From Lachnospiraceae bacterium UBA7060 (GTDB lineage Bacteria; Bacillota; Clostridia; Lachnospirales; Lachnospiraceae): a stretch of DNA of 34,737 bases. Of this stretch, positions 15,276-23,748 are shown piece after piece. The notes below the pieces were generated by a model that was not told the origin of the DNA, ran no database searches, and saw only the letters and a list, made by a program, of their open reading frames with translations. A program made the position numbers and the translations under genes. Numbering within the stretch: the first letter of the stretch is position 1; each line of letters begins with the position of its first letter. Location of the stretch: positions 1 through 34,737 of the forward strand of contig DLAA01000028.1 of the NCBI GenBank assembly GCA_002493835.1, written 5' to 3'.

Positions 15276-16772
15276 ATGAAAAAGTATGTAATGGCATTGG
15301 ATGCGGGGACAACAAGCAACAGATGTATCTTATTTAATGAAAGAGGAGAGATGTGCAGTGTGGCACAGCGGGAGTTTACCCAGTATTTTCCAAAGCCGGG
15401 ATGGGTGGAGCATGATGCGGATGAGATTTGGGCGAGCCAGCTTGGCGTAGCAGTTGAGGCGATGAACATGATTGGAGCGACTGCGGAGGAAATTGCGGCG
15501 ATCGGCATTACCAATCAGAGGGAAACTGCGGTTGTATGGGACAAAAATACAGGCGTACCCGTATATCATGCTATCGTGTGGCAGTGCAGAAGGACTGCGG
15601 AGTACTGTGACGAACTGAAAGAGAGGGGGCTTACTGACCAGTTCAGGAAAAAGACAGGACTTGTAATTGATGCTTATTTTTCGGCTACAAAAATCAAATG
15701 GATTTTGGACAATGTGCCGGGAGCGAGAGAAAAGGCTGAAAATGGGGATTTACTGTTTGGCACAGTGGAGACGTGGCTGATCTGGAAGCTGACAAAGGGT
15801 GTGGTCCATGTGACGGATTATTCCAATGCTTCGCGCACGATGCTGTTTAATATCAATACATTAGAATGGGATGACGAAATTCTCTCAGAATTGGATATTC
15901 CGAAAGGTATGCTTCCCGAGGTAAAGCCGTCAAGTTGTATTTATGGAGAAGCGGATTCCTCTTTCCTGGGGGGACCGGTTCCGATCGCAGGTGCGGCGGG
16001 AGACCAGCAGGCCGCACTGTTCGGACAAACATGTTTTACGGCGGGGGAGGCCAAAAACACCTACGGAACAGGCTGTTTTTTGCTTATGAATACAGGAGAA
16101 AAACCGATCTTTTCCGAGAATGGTCTTGTGACGACAATCGCGTGGGGACTTGACGGGAAAGTATATTATGCGCTGGAGGGTTCTATTTTTGTGGCAGGCG
16201 CGGCGGTGCAGTGGCTGCGCGATGAATTGCGGATCATTGATTCCGCGGCGGATTCTGAGTATATGGCCAAAAAAGTAAAGGACACAAACGGTTGTTATGT
16301 GGTGCCGGCGTTTACCGGACTGGGGGCGCCCTATTGGGATCAGTATGCGAGAGGAACCATTGTGGGGATTACGCGGGGCGTGAATAAGTATCATATTATT
16401 CGCGCGACGCTGGAGTCTCTGGCTTATCAGGTGAATGACGTGATGAGGGCCATGGAGTCTGACTCCGGGATAAAAATTGCATCGCTGAAAGTGGACGGCG
16501 GTGCAAGCGCCAACGATTTTCTGATGCAGACTCAGGCCGATATCGTGAATGTGCCTGTTATCCGTCCGCAGTGTGTGGAGACAACTGCAATGGGAGCGGC
16601 GTATTTGGCAGGCCTTGCGGTGGAATACTGGAAGAATAAAGAAGATGTCATAAAAAATTGGACGAGCGATTATATCTTTGAACCGTCCATTGAGAAAGCG
16701 GACAGGGAAAATAGGATCAAAGGATGGAATAAAGCCGTGAAATATGCCTACGGATGGGCAAAAGAAGAGTGA
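15276..16772 (+). CDS. glpK: Glycerol kinase
   Basis: 498 residues, standard for GlpK. It phosphorylates glycerol to sn-glycerol 3-phosphate with ATP in the cytosol. FGGY-kinase landmarks: ALDAGTTSNRCILF (phosphate loop, residues 5-18), GITNQRETAVVWDKNTG, AIVWQCRRT, the substrate-binding FSATKIKWILDN, a DYSNASRTMLFNI segment, AGAAGDQQAALFGQ, and the C-terminal LKVDGGASANDFLMQTQADI signature. The start follows AGAGGGGG. The next gene begins 18 bases after the stop, so it opens the glycerol operon. No glycerol facilitator (glpF) is seen in the window, so uptake must be encoded elsewhere or occur by diffusion. Confidence 0.96.
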   Translation: MKKYVMALDAGTTSNRCILFNERGEMCSVAQREFTQYFPKPGWVEHDADEIWASQLGVAVEAMNMIGATAEEIAAIGITNQRETAVVWDKNTGVPVYHAIVWQCRRTAEYCDELKERGLTDQFRKKTGLVIDAYFSATKIKWILDNVPGAREKAENGDLLFGTVETWLIWKLTKGVVHVTDYSNASRTMLFNINTLEWDDEILSELDIPKGMLPEVKPSSCIYGEADSSFLGGPVPIAGAAGDQQAALFGQTCFTAGEAKNTYGTGCFLLMNTGEKPIFSENGLVTTIAWGLDGKVYYALEGSIFVAGAAVQWLRDELRIIDSAADSEYMAKKVKDTNGCYVVPAFTGLGAPYWDQYARGTIVGITRGVNKYHIIRATLESLAYQVNDVMRAMESDSGIKIASLKVDGGASANDFLMQTQADIVNVPVIRPQCVETTAMGAAYLAGLAVEYWKNKEDVIKNWTSDYIFEPSIEKADRENRIKGWNKAVKYAYGWAKEE

Positions 16773-16790
16773 TTGACAGAAAGGAGCGCT

Positions 16791-18227
16791 ATGTACGATA
16801 TCATTATAATTGGGGCGGGCGTATCGGGGGCGGGGATCGCCCGGGAATTGTCCCGCTATCAGGCGAAAATTTGCGTGATAGAAAAGGAAGAAGATGTCTG
16901 CTGCGGCACTTCCAAGGCCAACAGCGCGATTGTACATGCCGGCTATGACGCGGCGCCGGGGTCGCTCAAAGCAAAATTGAATGTGCGCGGAAACCAGATG
17001 ATGGAGAATCTTTCCAAAGAGCTGGATTTTGCGTTTCAGAGGAACGGGTCTCTTGTCATATGCAGGGATGAGGAGGAGCTGCCGGCGCTGCAAACGCTTT
17101 ATGAGAGGGGATTGACTAATAAAGTCAGCGGTTTGTGTATATGGAACAGGGAGGAAGCGCTTGCCATGGAGCCGAATCTGACGGATGATGTGTGCGCCGC
17201 CTTGTATGCACCCACTGCAGGGATTGTGTGCCCCTTTGAGTTGAACATCGCGCTGGCAGAAAACGCGTACATGAATGGGGTAGAATTTAAATTCGATACA
17301 ACCGTAAAAGAAATTAAAAAACGAGAAGAAGGGTATGAGCTGCATACAGACAAAGGTGTATTTAGGGCAAAATATGTGGTAAACGCGGCCGGCGTGTATG
17401 CGGATGAGATGCATAACATGGTGAGTGAAAGGAAAATCCATATCACGCCAAGGCGCGGGGATTATTGTCTGCTGGATAAATCCGCTGGAAGCCATGTGAA
17501 GAGAACGATCTTCGCACTGCCCGGCAGACTGGGAAAAGGGATTTTGGTTACCCCGACTGTCCATGGCAATCTTCTGATTGGTCCAACGGCCATGGATGTG
17601 GAGGACAAAGAGGGGGTAAACACCACGAGGGAAGGATTGGAACAGGTATTAGACAAAGCCGGCCTAAATGTGAAAAATCTTCCCATGAGACAGGTGATCA
17701 CATCGTTTGCCGGACTGCGGGCACACGAGGACGGAGATGATTTCATCATAGAAGAGGTGGAGGATGCGAAGGGATTTATCGACTGTGCAGGAATAGAATC
17801 ACCAGGAATTGCAAGCTGCCCGGCGATCGGAGAGATGGTGGCACAGATGATCAGGGATAAGATGGGGCTTCAGGAGAAAAAGGATTTTATTCCCACAAGA
17901 AAAGGGATATTGAAGCCGGATACTTTGAGCAGGGAAGAGAGAAACGCATTGATTCAGAAAAATCCCGCTTACGGCAGTATCGTCTGCCGTTGTGAAATGA
18001 TTACAGAAGGAGAAATTATGGATGCCATCAGACGTCCCCTCGGGGCAAAGTCTTTGGATGGCATAAAACGCAGGACAAGGGCGGGGATGGGACGGTGCCA
18101 GTCAGGGTTCTGTTCGCCGAGAGTGATGGAAATATTGGCAGGAGAGAGAAAGATAAGCACGTTCGATGTCACAAAATGTGGCGGGGAATCGCAGATTGTT
18201 GTCGGAAACAATAAGGATATACTGTGA
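16791..18227 (+). CDS. glpA: FAD-dependent glycerol-3-phosphate dehydrogenase, GlpA-like
   Basis: 478 residues from the ATG at 16791, preceded by AAGGAG. The N-terminus YDIIIIGAGVSGAGIARELSRY is a dinucleotide-binding fold for FAD. The DAO-type oxidoreductase body includes SKANSAIVHAGYDAAPGSLKA and TPTVHGNLLIGPTA. The C-terminal ~80 residues form a BFD-like [2Fe-2S] domain with CRC (about residues 398-400) and GRCQSGFCSP (about 433-440). GlpA of E. coli has the same FAD plus BFD build. It would oxidise the glycerol 3-phosphate made by GlpK to dihydroxyacetone phosphate, passing electrons to the partners encoded downstream. L-2-hydroxyglutarate oxidase-like proteins share the fold, but the operon context favours glycerol 3-phosphate. 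Confidence 0.85.
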   Translation: MYDIIIIGAGVSGAGIARELSRYQAKICVIEKEEDVCCGTSKANSAIVHAGYDAAPGSLKAKLNVRGNQMMENLSKELDFAFQRNGSLVICRDEEELPALQTLYERGLTNKVSGLCIWNREEALAMEPNLTDDVCAALYAPTAGIVCPFELNIALAENAYMNGVEFKFDTTVKEIKKREEGYELHTDKGVFRAKYVVNAAGVYADEMHNMVSERKIHITPRRGDYCLLDKSAGSHVKRTIFALPGRLGKGILVTPTVHGNLLIGPTAMDVEDKEGVNTTREGLEQVLDKAGLNVKNLPMRQVITSFAGLRAHEDGDDFIIEEVEDAKGFIDCAGIESPGIASCPAIGEMVAQMIRDKMGLQEKKDFIPTRKGILKPDTLSREERNALIQKNPAYGSIVCRCEMITEGEIMDAIRRPLGAKSLDGIKRRTRAGMGRCQSGFCSPRVMEILAGERKISTFDVTKCGGESQIVVGNNKDIL

Positions 18228-18263
18228 GTCTGTGCGGCAGGCAGCGCAGAAATGAGGATGAAT

Positions 18264-19565
18264 ATGAATAAATATGATATTGTGATCATCGGAGGCGGCC
18301 CGGCAGGGCTGGCGGCAGCTATTTCTGCAAAGAAGAACGGGATAGACCGTGTTTTGATTTTGGAGCGGGACAAAGAGCTGGGCGGTATTTTAAATCAGTG
18401 CATTCACAATGGGTTTGGGCTTCACACGTTTCAGGAGGAGCTGACAGGACCTGAGTATGCGGAACGTTTTATCAGTCAGGTGAAAGAACTGGATATCGAT
18501 TACAAATTGAATACCATGGTCATGGAGATCGACCGGGAGAAAAAGGTGACGGCGATGAACCGGGAAGACGGTCTGTTTGACGTGCAGGCGAAAGCGGTTA
18601 TTCTTGCGATGGGGTGCCGGGAGAGAGCCAGAGGAGCATTGAATATACCGGGATTTCGTCCGGCTGGCATCTACTCTGCCGGTACAGCACAGCGGCTGGT
18701 AAATATGGAAGGATATATGCCGGGCAGGGAAGTTGTGATTCTTGGTTCCGGTGATATCGGGCTGATTATGGCAAGAAGAATGACGCTGGAGGGGGCGAAG
18801 GTGAAGGTGGCAGCTGAGCTTATGCCGTATTCGGGCGGACTCAAAAGGAATATTGTACAGTGTTTGGATGATTACGGAATTCCGTTAAAGTTAAGTCATA
18901 CAGTTATCGATATCAAGGGGAAAGAGCGGGTGGAAGGTGTTACGCTTGCGGAAGTTGACGGCAAAGGGAAACCCATTCCGGGAACGGAGGAATTCTATTC
19001 CTGCGATACACTTTTGCTCTCCGTGGGGTTGATACCGGAGAATGAGATTTCCGGAAATATGGGTGTGGAGATGAATCCGGTCACATCGGGACCGAAAGTG
19101 AATGAAAGCTTTGAGACAAATATCAAAGGGGTATTCGCCTGCGGCAATGTGCTTCATGTGCATGACCTGGTAGATTTTGTGTCGCAGGAGGCAGCGGCAG
19201 CAGGCAAAAACGCGGCTGCTTATGTAAAGAAGGAACATACAGAAGACGGAGCAGGGCGGGAGATCAGTCTGATTCCGGCAGAGGGTGTCAGATACACTGT
19301 CCCTTCAACTGTCAATGCCGCACGCATGGATGAGAAGCTGACCGTGCGTTTCCGTGTAGGCAATGTATACAAAAACTGTTATGTGAGTGTTTATTTTGGT
19401 GAGGAACGGGTGATTCACAGAAAACGCCAGGTGATGGCACCGGGAGAAATGGAAGAAGTGAATTTGTCAAGGGCACAGATTCTGCAATATCCGAACTTGG
19501 AAAACATAACAGTAAAGGTTGAGGAGGATGAGACGAATGGAAGTAAAGAATCTGACCTGCATTAA
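18264..19565 (+). CDS. FAD/NAD(P)-binding oxidoreductase of the glycerol operon
   Basis: 433 residues from the ATG at 18264; in-frame ATGs at 18252 and 18258 are alternatives. Two nucleotide-binding folds are visible: KYDIVIIGGGPAGLAAAISAKK at the N-terminus and EVVILGSGDIGLIMARRM near residues 160-177. A CGNV-type FAD motif (GVFACGNVLHVHDLVDFVSQE) lies near 290-310. A redox-active CxxC pair is not obvious; the LNQCIHNGFG segment carries a single cysteine at about residue 50. This type recurs in clostridial glpK operons, probably as the electron-accepting partner of the GlpA-like subunit (the role of GlpB). Its 3' end overlaps the DUF1667 gene by 29 bases, indicating translational coupling. 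The electron acceptor is inferred. Confidence 0.82.
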   Translation: MNKYDIVIIGGGPAGLAAAISAKKNGIDRVLILERDKELGGILNQCIHNGFGLHTFQEELTGPEYAERFISQVKELDIDYKLNTMVMEIDREKKVTAMNREDGLFDVQAKAVILAMGCRERARGALNIPGFRPAGIYSAGTAQRLVNMEGYMPGREVVILGSGDIGLIMARRMTLEGAKVKVAAELMPYSGGLKRNIVQCLDDYGIPLKLSHTVIDIKGKERVEGVTLAEVDGKGKPIPGTEEFYSCDTLLLSVGLIPENEISGNMGVEMNPVTSGPKVNESFETNIKGVFACGNVLHVHDLVDFVSQEAAAAGKNAAAYVKKEHTEDGAGREISLIPAEGVRYTVPSTVNAARMDEKLTVRFRVGNVYKNCYVSVYFGEERVIHRKRQVMAPGEMEEVNLSRAQILQYPNLENITVKVEEDETNGSKESDLH

Positions 19566-19902
19566 TTGTCCCATGGGCTGTCCTCTGACCGTTGAGATAG
19601 AGGCAGGACAGGTTGTCCGAGTAAGCGGAAATACCTGTAAACGGGGTGATGTCTATGCGCGCAAGGAAGTGACCAATCCGACCAGAATCGTAACCTCCAC
19701 GGTCAGAGTGATGCATGGGAAATTGGATGTGGTATCTGTAAAGACTAAGGAAGACATTCCGAAAGAGAAGATTTTTGCGTGTGTGAGGGCGTTGAAAAGT
19801 GTGCAGGTGGAGGCGCCGATCCATATGGGAGACGTGATTGTGAAAAATATCGCCGATACAGGTGTGGATGTGACTGCGACAAAGAATGTGGAGAGGCAGT
19901 AA
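19537..19902 (+). CDS. DUF1667 cysteine-rich protein of the glycerol operon
   Basis: 121 residues from the ATG at 19537, with GAGGAGG about 9 bases upstream. The N-terminal LTCINCPMGCPLTVE (C8, C11, C15) and SGNTCKRG (C34) form a four-cysteine set that could bind an iron-sulfur cluster or zinc. The family is named DUF1667 and commonly accompanies clostridial glycerol-3-phosphate dehydrogenase operons, which matches its position here. It plausibly acts as a small electron-transfer subunit, in place of E. coli GlpC. The gene overlaps the preceding oxidoreductase, and its stop codon is followed immediately by the ATG of the next gene. Biochemical function is unproven. Confidence 0.82.
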   Translation: MEVKNLTCINCPMGCPLTVEIEAGQVVRVSGNTCKRGDVYARKEVTNPTRIVTSTVRVMHGKLDVVSVKTKEDIPKEKIFACVRALKSVQVEAPIHMGDVIVKNIADTGVDVTATKNVERQ

Positions 19903-20457
19903 ATGATTGACATATATTATGTGGAGGACGATGAAACCATATCGCAGGTTGTGACGGAATTTCTTGGACGACACGGTTATCGTGTCTTAACCTTTTCAAC
20001 GATTGCCAAAGCGAAAGAGGCCTTGCAGGACAGGTGTCCGACACTTGTCCTGATAGACTGGAATATGCCGGATGGAAACGGGAGTATGCTTGTGCACTGG
20101 ATCCGTTCCAATTGGAAGGAACTGCCGGTAATTTTTCTCACTGTACGCGGAGATTCCAGAGATATTGTTACTGGTTTTCAGAATGGCGCGGACGATTATG
20201 TGGTGAAACCTTTCGAACTGGATGTTCTGCTTTCACGTATTACGGCGTTGCTGCGCAGAACGGGAAATGTCGCAAAACAATATTTGTCCTGTGGCGCTAT
20301 ATCTATCAATCAGGGCTGTATGTCAGTCAAAAACGGTGCGGAGGAAATCAGTTTAAGTCCGTCAGAATATCAACTGCTTTTGCATTTGCTGCAGAATAAG
20401 GGAAAGACCGTTACCAGAAGAAACCTATTGGAGAAAGTTTGGGACAGCGTCTGGTGA
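19903..20457 (+). pseudogene. OmpR-type response regulator truncated in its DNA-binding domain
   Basis: 184 residues, against about 225-230 for an intact family member. The receiver domain (1-118) is complete: acidic pocket VEDDE (8-11), phospho-acceptor D52 in LVLIDWNMPDGNG, T80 and K102 in VKPFELD. The winged-helix effector domain starts at ~125 (LSPSEYQLLLHLLQNKGKTVTRRNLLEKVWDSVW). It stops just where the recognition helix should begin, so specific DNA binding is probably lost. The sequence then runs directly into an ABC permease frame. It begins immediately after the DUF1667 stop, with GGAGAGG upstream, so it may be transcribed with the glycerol operon. The cognate histidine kinase is missing. 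Best explained as one end of a deletion. Confidence 0.85.
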
Positions 20458-22208
20458 TCCATAATTCCTTTGCGGTGTCCATGAACAGCCGGATTCACCA
20501 GTTCGGTATTTTTGCGAGCGTCGGCGCGACGCCGAAACAGATTCGGACTTGTCTGCTGCAGGAGGCGATTGTCCTCTCTGCGGTTCCGGTTTTGACGGGA
20601 ATTGTGTTGGGCGCTGCGCTCAGTTTTGGCACAGTGTGTCTGATGGGAGATTTTGCGGAGAATCTTGTGGGCGGGCGGCGGATGTCCTTTGGCCTGCATC
20701 CGGCTGTTTGGCTTCTCATCCTTTTGCTGGCTGTTTTGACAGTGCTTGTCTCCGCATGGATTCCGGCGAAAAGGCTGAGCAGGCTGACGCCGATGGAGGC
20801 CATCCGGGGCACGGAGGAACTACAGCTTAAAAGGCGCAGGATCGGCGCCCTATTACCGACAGGTTGTCCTGTTTTATATGCGCTGTTCGGTATGGAGGGG
20901 GAGCTGGCAGGCAGTGCACTCAAGGCACAGAAAAGGGCGCTGCGCACCACATCCGTGTCCCTGACGCTTGCCTTTTTCGGCTTTATGGTGACGCAGTGTT
21001 TCTGGACGCTCTCCGGCATCAGTACCAATCATACTTATTTTGAGAAATATCAGGATGCGTGGGATATTATGGTGACCGTGAAGGATACCGATATAGAGGA
21101 TTTTACACGGACCGAAGAGATTCGGGGTGTACCGGGGGCGAAAAGTGTGATTGCCTATCAGAAGGCGGAGGCGGTGTGTATTCTGCCAAAGGATTTGCAA
21201 AGTCAGGAGCTTATGGCACTGGGCGGCCTGGAGAAGCTTTCTGAAGGTGAGGTATCTTCCGATGAGGAAACGTTTCAGATCAAAGCGCCGGTCGTTATTT
21301 TGGATGATGAGAGCTTCCGGGAATTCTGTGGGCAGGCCGGGGCAGACTTTCGGCTTGATGGAGCGATCGTTTTCAATCGATTCTGGGACAGTGTAAACAG
21401 CAATTTCCGCTATCCGGCATATATTCCTTATGTGAAAGAAAATATGGAGACGGTTGTTCTGCAGAATGCCGCTGCGAAGGATTTGCCAGTGCAGCAGGCC
21501 CAAGTGGAGATCCCGGTGCTTTTGTGCACACAGTCGTACCCTCTTCTGCGTGAGGAGTACGAGGAGTCGGATTATTCCCTGGTGCAGTTTATTTCGGCGT
21601 CTCTCTGGGAGGAAACGAAAGGACAGATAGGCGGCGCAAGGCAGGATACTTATGTCAGGGTGCTGGCGGATGGGAGGACAGAATCAGCCGGATTGCATGC
21701 GTTGGAAGAGGAGATTACCCAGATTATCGGCCCTCAATATGAGGTGGAGAGCGAGAACCGCATACAGAAGAAAATCGATAATGACAAGATGATAAAGGGG
21801 TATGAGACGATACTCGGAGCCTTTTGTGTTCTGCTTGCCGTGATCGGGATTGCCCATGTATTTTCCCACACACTGGGATTTCTGCGGCAGAGGAAACGGG
21901 AATTTGCGAGATATCTGTCTGTGGGGGTGACGCCAGAGGGAATACGGAAAATCTTTTGTATCGAGGCGCTGATCACGGTGGGACGGCCGTTTTTTGTCAC
22001 ATTCGCGCTGACGGTATTGGCAGTGGCGCTTATGATCAGGGAAAGCTTCTTGGATCCCATGGAATTTATCAGGGAGGCTCCCGTGCAGCCGATTCTTTTG
22101 TTTGTGCTGGCTGTGGCGGCATTTATAGCCTTTGCCTATTACCTTGGCGGGAAAAAGGTGCTGCGTGTGGACTTGGCGGATGCGCTGCGGAATGATACCA
22201 TGATATAA
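20439..22208 (+). pseudogene. N-terminally truncated FtsX-family ABC transporter permease
   Basis: About 589 codons remain open. The protein begins in the middle of a conserved FtsX domain (LVIHNSFAVSMNSRIHQFGIFASVGATPKQIRTCLLQEA). It therefore lacks the first membrane helix, the first extracellular domain and most of the second helix of the usual ~800-residue permease. What remains is three helices of domain one (last near VWLLILLLAVLTVLVSAWIPA), the TTSVSLTLAFFGFMV helix, a large extracellular region, and the three C-terminal helices ending AFIAFAYYLGGKKVLRVDLADALR. No ABC ATPase is present nearby. A GTG at 20454 overlaps the response regulator's TGA in a GTGA arrangement, so translation could continue by coupling. 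The long intact frame suggests recent truncation. Such permeases usually serve in peptide-antibiotic sensing or export. Confidence 0.82.
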
Positions 22209-22274
22209 AAGGAAGCGGTATCAAGTTTCAAAAGAAGAGGTGTGAAGATGAAAGGAACAGGAGGAGTTGATATT

Positions 22275-23153
22275 GTGAAAACGTTGGAAGACCAGACTTT
22301 TGACAGGGAAAGGGCTTTATATGGAAGCAGGAGTGTCACATTAAAAAACTGTGCCTTTGACGGACCGGCGGATGGCGAGAGCGCTTTGAAGGAGAGCAGG
22401 GATATCCAGGTTTCAAATTGTTTTTTTAATCTCAGATATCCATTTTGGCATGACGAGGGGCTTACCATTGCAGATTCGGAGATGACAGAGTTTTGCCGCG
22501 CGGCGCTGTGGTATTCTAAAGATGTGGAAATTATAAATACAAAGCTTCACGGTATCAAAGCGCTGCGGGAATGCAGCAGAGTGAAAATGCAAGGCTGTGA
22601 TGTGATTTCACCAGAATTCGGCTGGTCGGTGCAGGATATCAGGATGGAAGACTGCTCGGTGCAGGGCGAGTATTTTATGATGCGCTCGGATCATCTGGAC
22701 TTTAGAAATGTCGGGTTGAATGGCAAATACTCTTTTCAGTATATTCAGGATTCCCTGTTTGAGGACTGCCATTTCGATACGAAAGATGCATTCTGGCATG
22801 CCAGGAATGTCACTGTCCGCAATTGTGTTGTCAAGGGGGAATACCTTGCGTGGTATTGTGAAAATGTTACATTCGAGAATTGCAGAATCATAGGCACGCA
22901 GCCGTTGTGTTACTGTAAAAACTTGAAGCTTATAGACTGTGAGATGATCGATGCGGATTTGAGTTTTGAAAAATCAGATGTGGAGGCTACGATCACTGCG
23001 CCGATTGTGAGCATCAAAAATCCGTTGTCAGGCCACATTTACGTGCCGGATGCAGAGGAAATTATCTGTGATGATCAGGGATCAAAGGCGGAAATATTTG
23101 TGAAGAGCAAAGCGCGGTCAAACTTCGCGGGAGACTTAGGCAGTGCGGTTTGA
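22275..23153 (+). CDS. DUF3737 family right-handed beta-helix protein
   Basis: 292 residues from the GTG at 22275. I prefer it because AGGAGG lies 10 bases upstream and the family begins with M-K-x-(I/L)-x-x-QTF, here MKTLEDQTFDRERALYG; an ATG at 22248 also has a fair ribosome site. The protein consists of short imperfect repeats of the form 'xVxxxNCxxxG' (SVTLKNCAFDG, DVEIINTKLHG, NVTVRNCVVKG, NVTFENCRIIG), the signature of a parallel beta-helix. No signal peptide or lyase catalytic residues are evident. DUF3737 proteins are common in gut Firmicutes and their function is not established. It is unlinked to an obvious partner. Confidence 0.82.
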   Translation: MKTLEDQTFDRERALYGSRSVTLKNCAFDGPADGESALKESRDIQVSNCFFNLRYPFWHDEGLTIADSEMTEFCRAALWYSKDVEIINTKLHGIKALRECSRVKMQGCDVISPEFGWSVQDIRMEDCSVQGEYFMMRSDHLDFRNVGLNGKYSFQYIQDSLFEDCHFDTKDAFWHARNVTVRNCVVKGEYLAWYCENVTFENCRIIGTQPLCYCKNLKLIDCEMIDADLSFEKSDVEATITAPIVSIKNPLSGHIYVPDAEEIICDDQGSKAEIFVKSKARSNFAGDLGSAV

Positions 23154-23368
23154 GAGCAGGTTTAGCAAATGCCGGTTTTCCTTTTTACATACGGTATAGT
23201 AAGTTACATGGATTTGATACGCCCTATCTGTATGTGATTCTCACCTATGGCAATGCATATGGCGGTGCAGCGGAGATTGCAAAGAAGTACTGTGACAGCG
23301 TCGGTGTAGAAGCCGCCTATATAAATCAAATGTTTTTCCAGGCTGCATTTAATATCTCCACTTCATAA
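23150..23368 (+). pseudogene. Remnant of a flavodoxin-like protein
   Basis: The readable core FDTPYLYVILTYGNAYGGAAEIAKKYCDSVGVEAAYINQM (about 23214-23333) matches the middle of flavodoxins of the EFR1/clostridial type, around the second FMN loop (TYGNAYGG). The N-terminal phosphate-binding loop is missing, the segment before it is degenerate, and the C-terminal half is absent. The frame runs into the facing YolD gene and loses similarity there. No ribosome site or good start codon is present (the frame opens at a TTG overlapping the DUF3737 stop). It is therefore a decayed fragment and not a functional gene. Confidence 0.6.
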
Positions 23369-23748
23369 ATATCTTCTATGGGGATAATCGTCCCGTTTTG
23401 CATAATTATTTTAGGAAAAGAAGCGTCAAACTTTTTTATGGCTCCTGTCACCTGCTGGTAGGAGCCGCCTTCTTTTTGATCGTCGGGAACAAAGTAGGTG
23501 ACGGCGATTTCTGGTTTCTCTGCGGCGTGTTTCTTTATAATCTGTAACGTTTGATCCAGCTCTTTCTTTTTATCCTCATCCAGTTCGTGCTTTGTATCTG
23601 TCAAGCGGCCGGTTTCCGCAATTGCCGCGCTGTGCCCGGTGAGAGCGGCAAAGGGCGAGAACTGGGCAGCCCTGTCCAGGGCGGACATCTGTGGATGTTT
23701 TGTGGATACATGGTGCGGCAGGTGGATGATATCGTCATAGTTTCCCAT
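23326..23748 (-). CDS. YolD-like protein
   Basis: 140 residues. It carries the YolD-family signature: YDDIIHLPHHVSTKHPQMSALDRAAQFSPFAALTGHSAAIAETGRLT at the N-terminus, then a charged helix (DEDKKKELDQTLQIIKKH) and a beta-rich C-terminus (VTYFVPDDQKEGGSYQQVTGAIKKFD). YolD-like genes typically sit beside Y-family polymerases and are thought to work as the UmuD-like partner in translesion synthesis. Its ATG overlaps the polymerase stop (TAATG), implying translational coupling. Its last ~15 residues (ILNAAWKNI) overlap the flavodoxin remnant on the other strand and may be an acquired tail. Function is inferred from family and partner. Confidence 0.87.
   Translation of the reverse strand: MGNYDDIIHLPHHVSTKHPQMSALDRAAQFSPFAALTGHSAAIAETGRLTDTKHELDEDKKKELDQTLQIIKKHAAEKPEIAVTYFVPDDQKEGGSYQQVTGAIKKFDASFPKIIMQNGTIIPIEDIYEVEILNAAWKNI

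Noticed and set aside
15930..17564. 544-codon open frame on the minus strand across glpK and the GlpA-like gene
   Set aside because: It lies antisense to two clearly recognised genes, has no ribosome site, and has a His/Cys/Phe-rich composition typical of a shadow frame.
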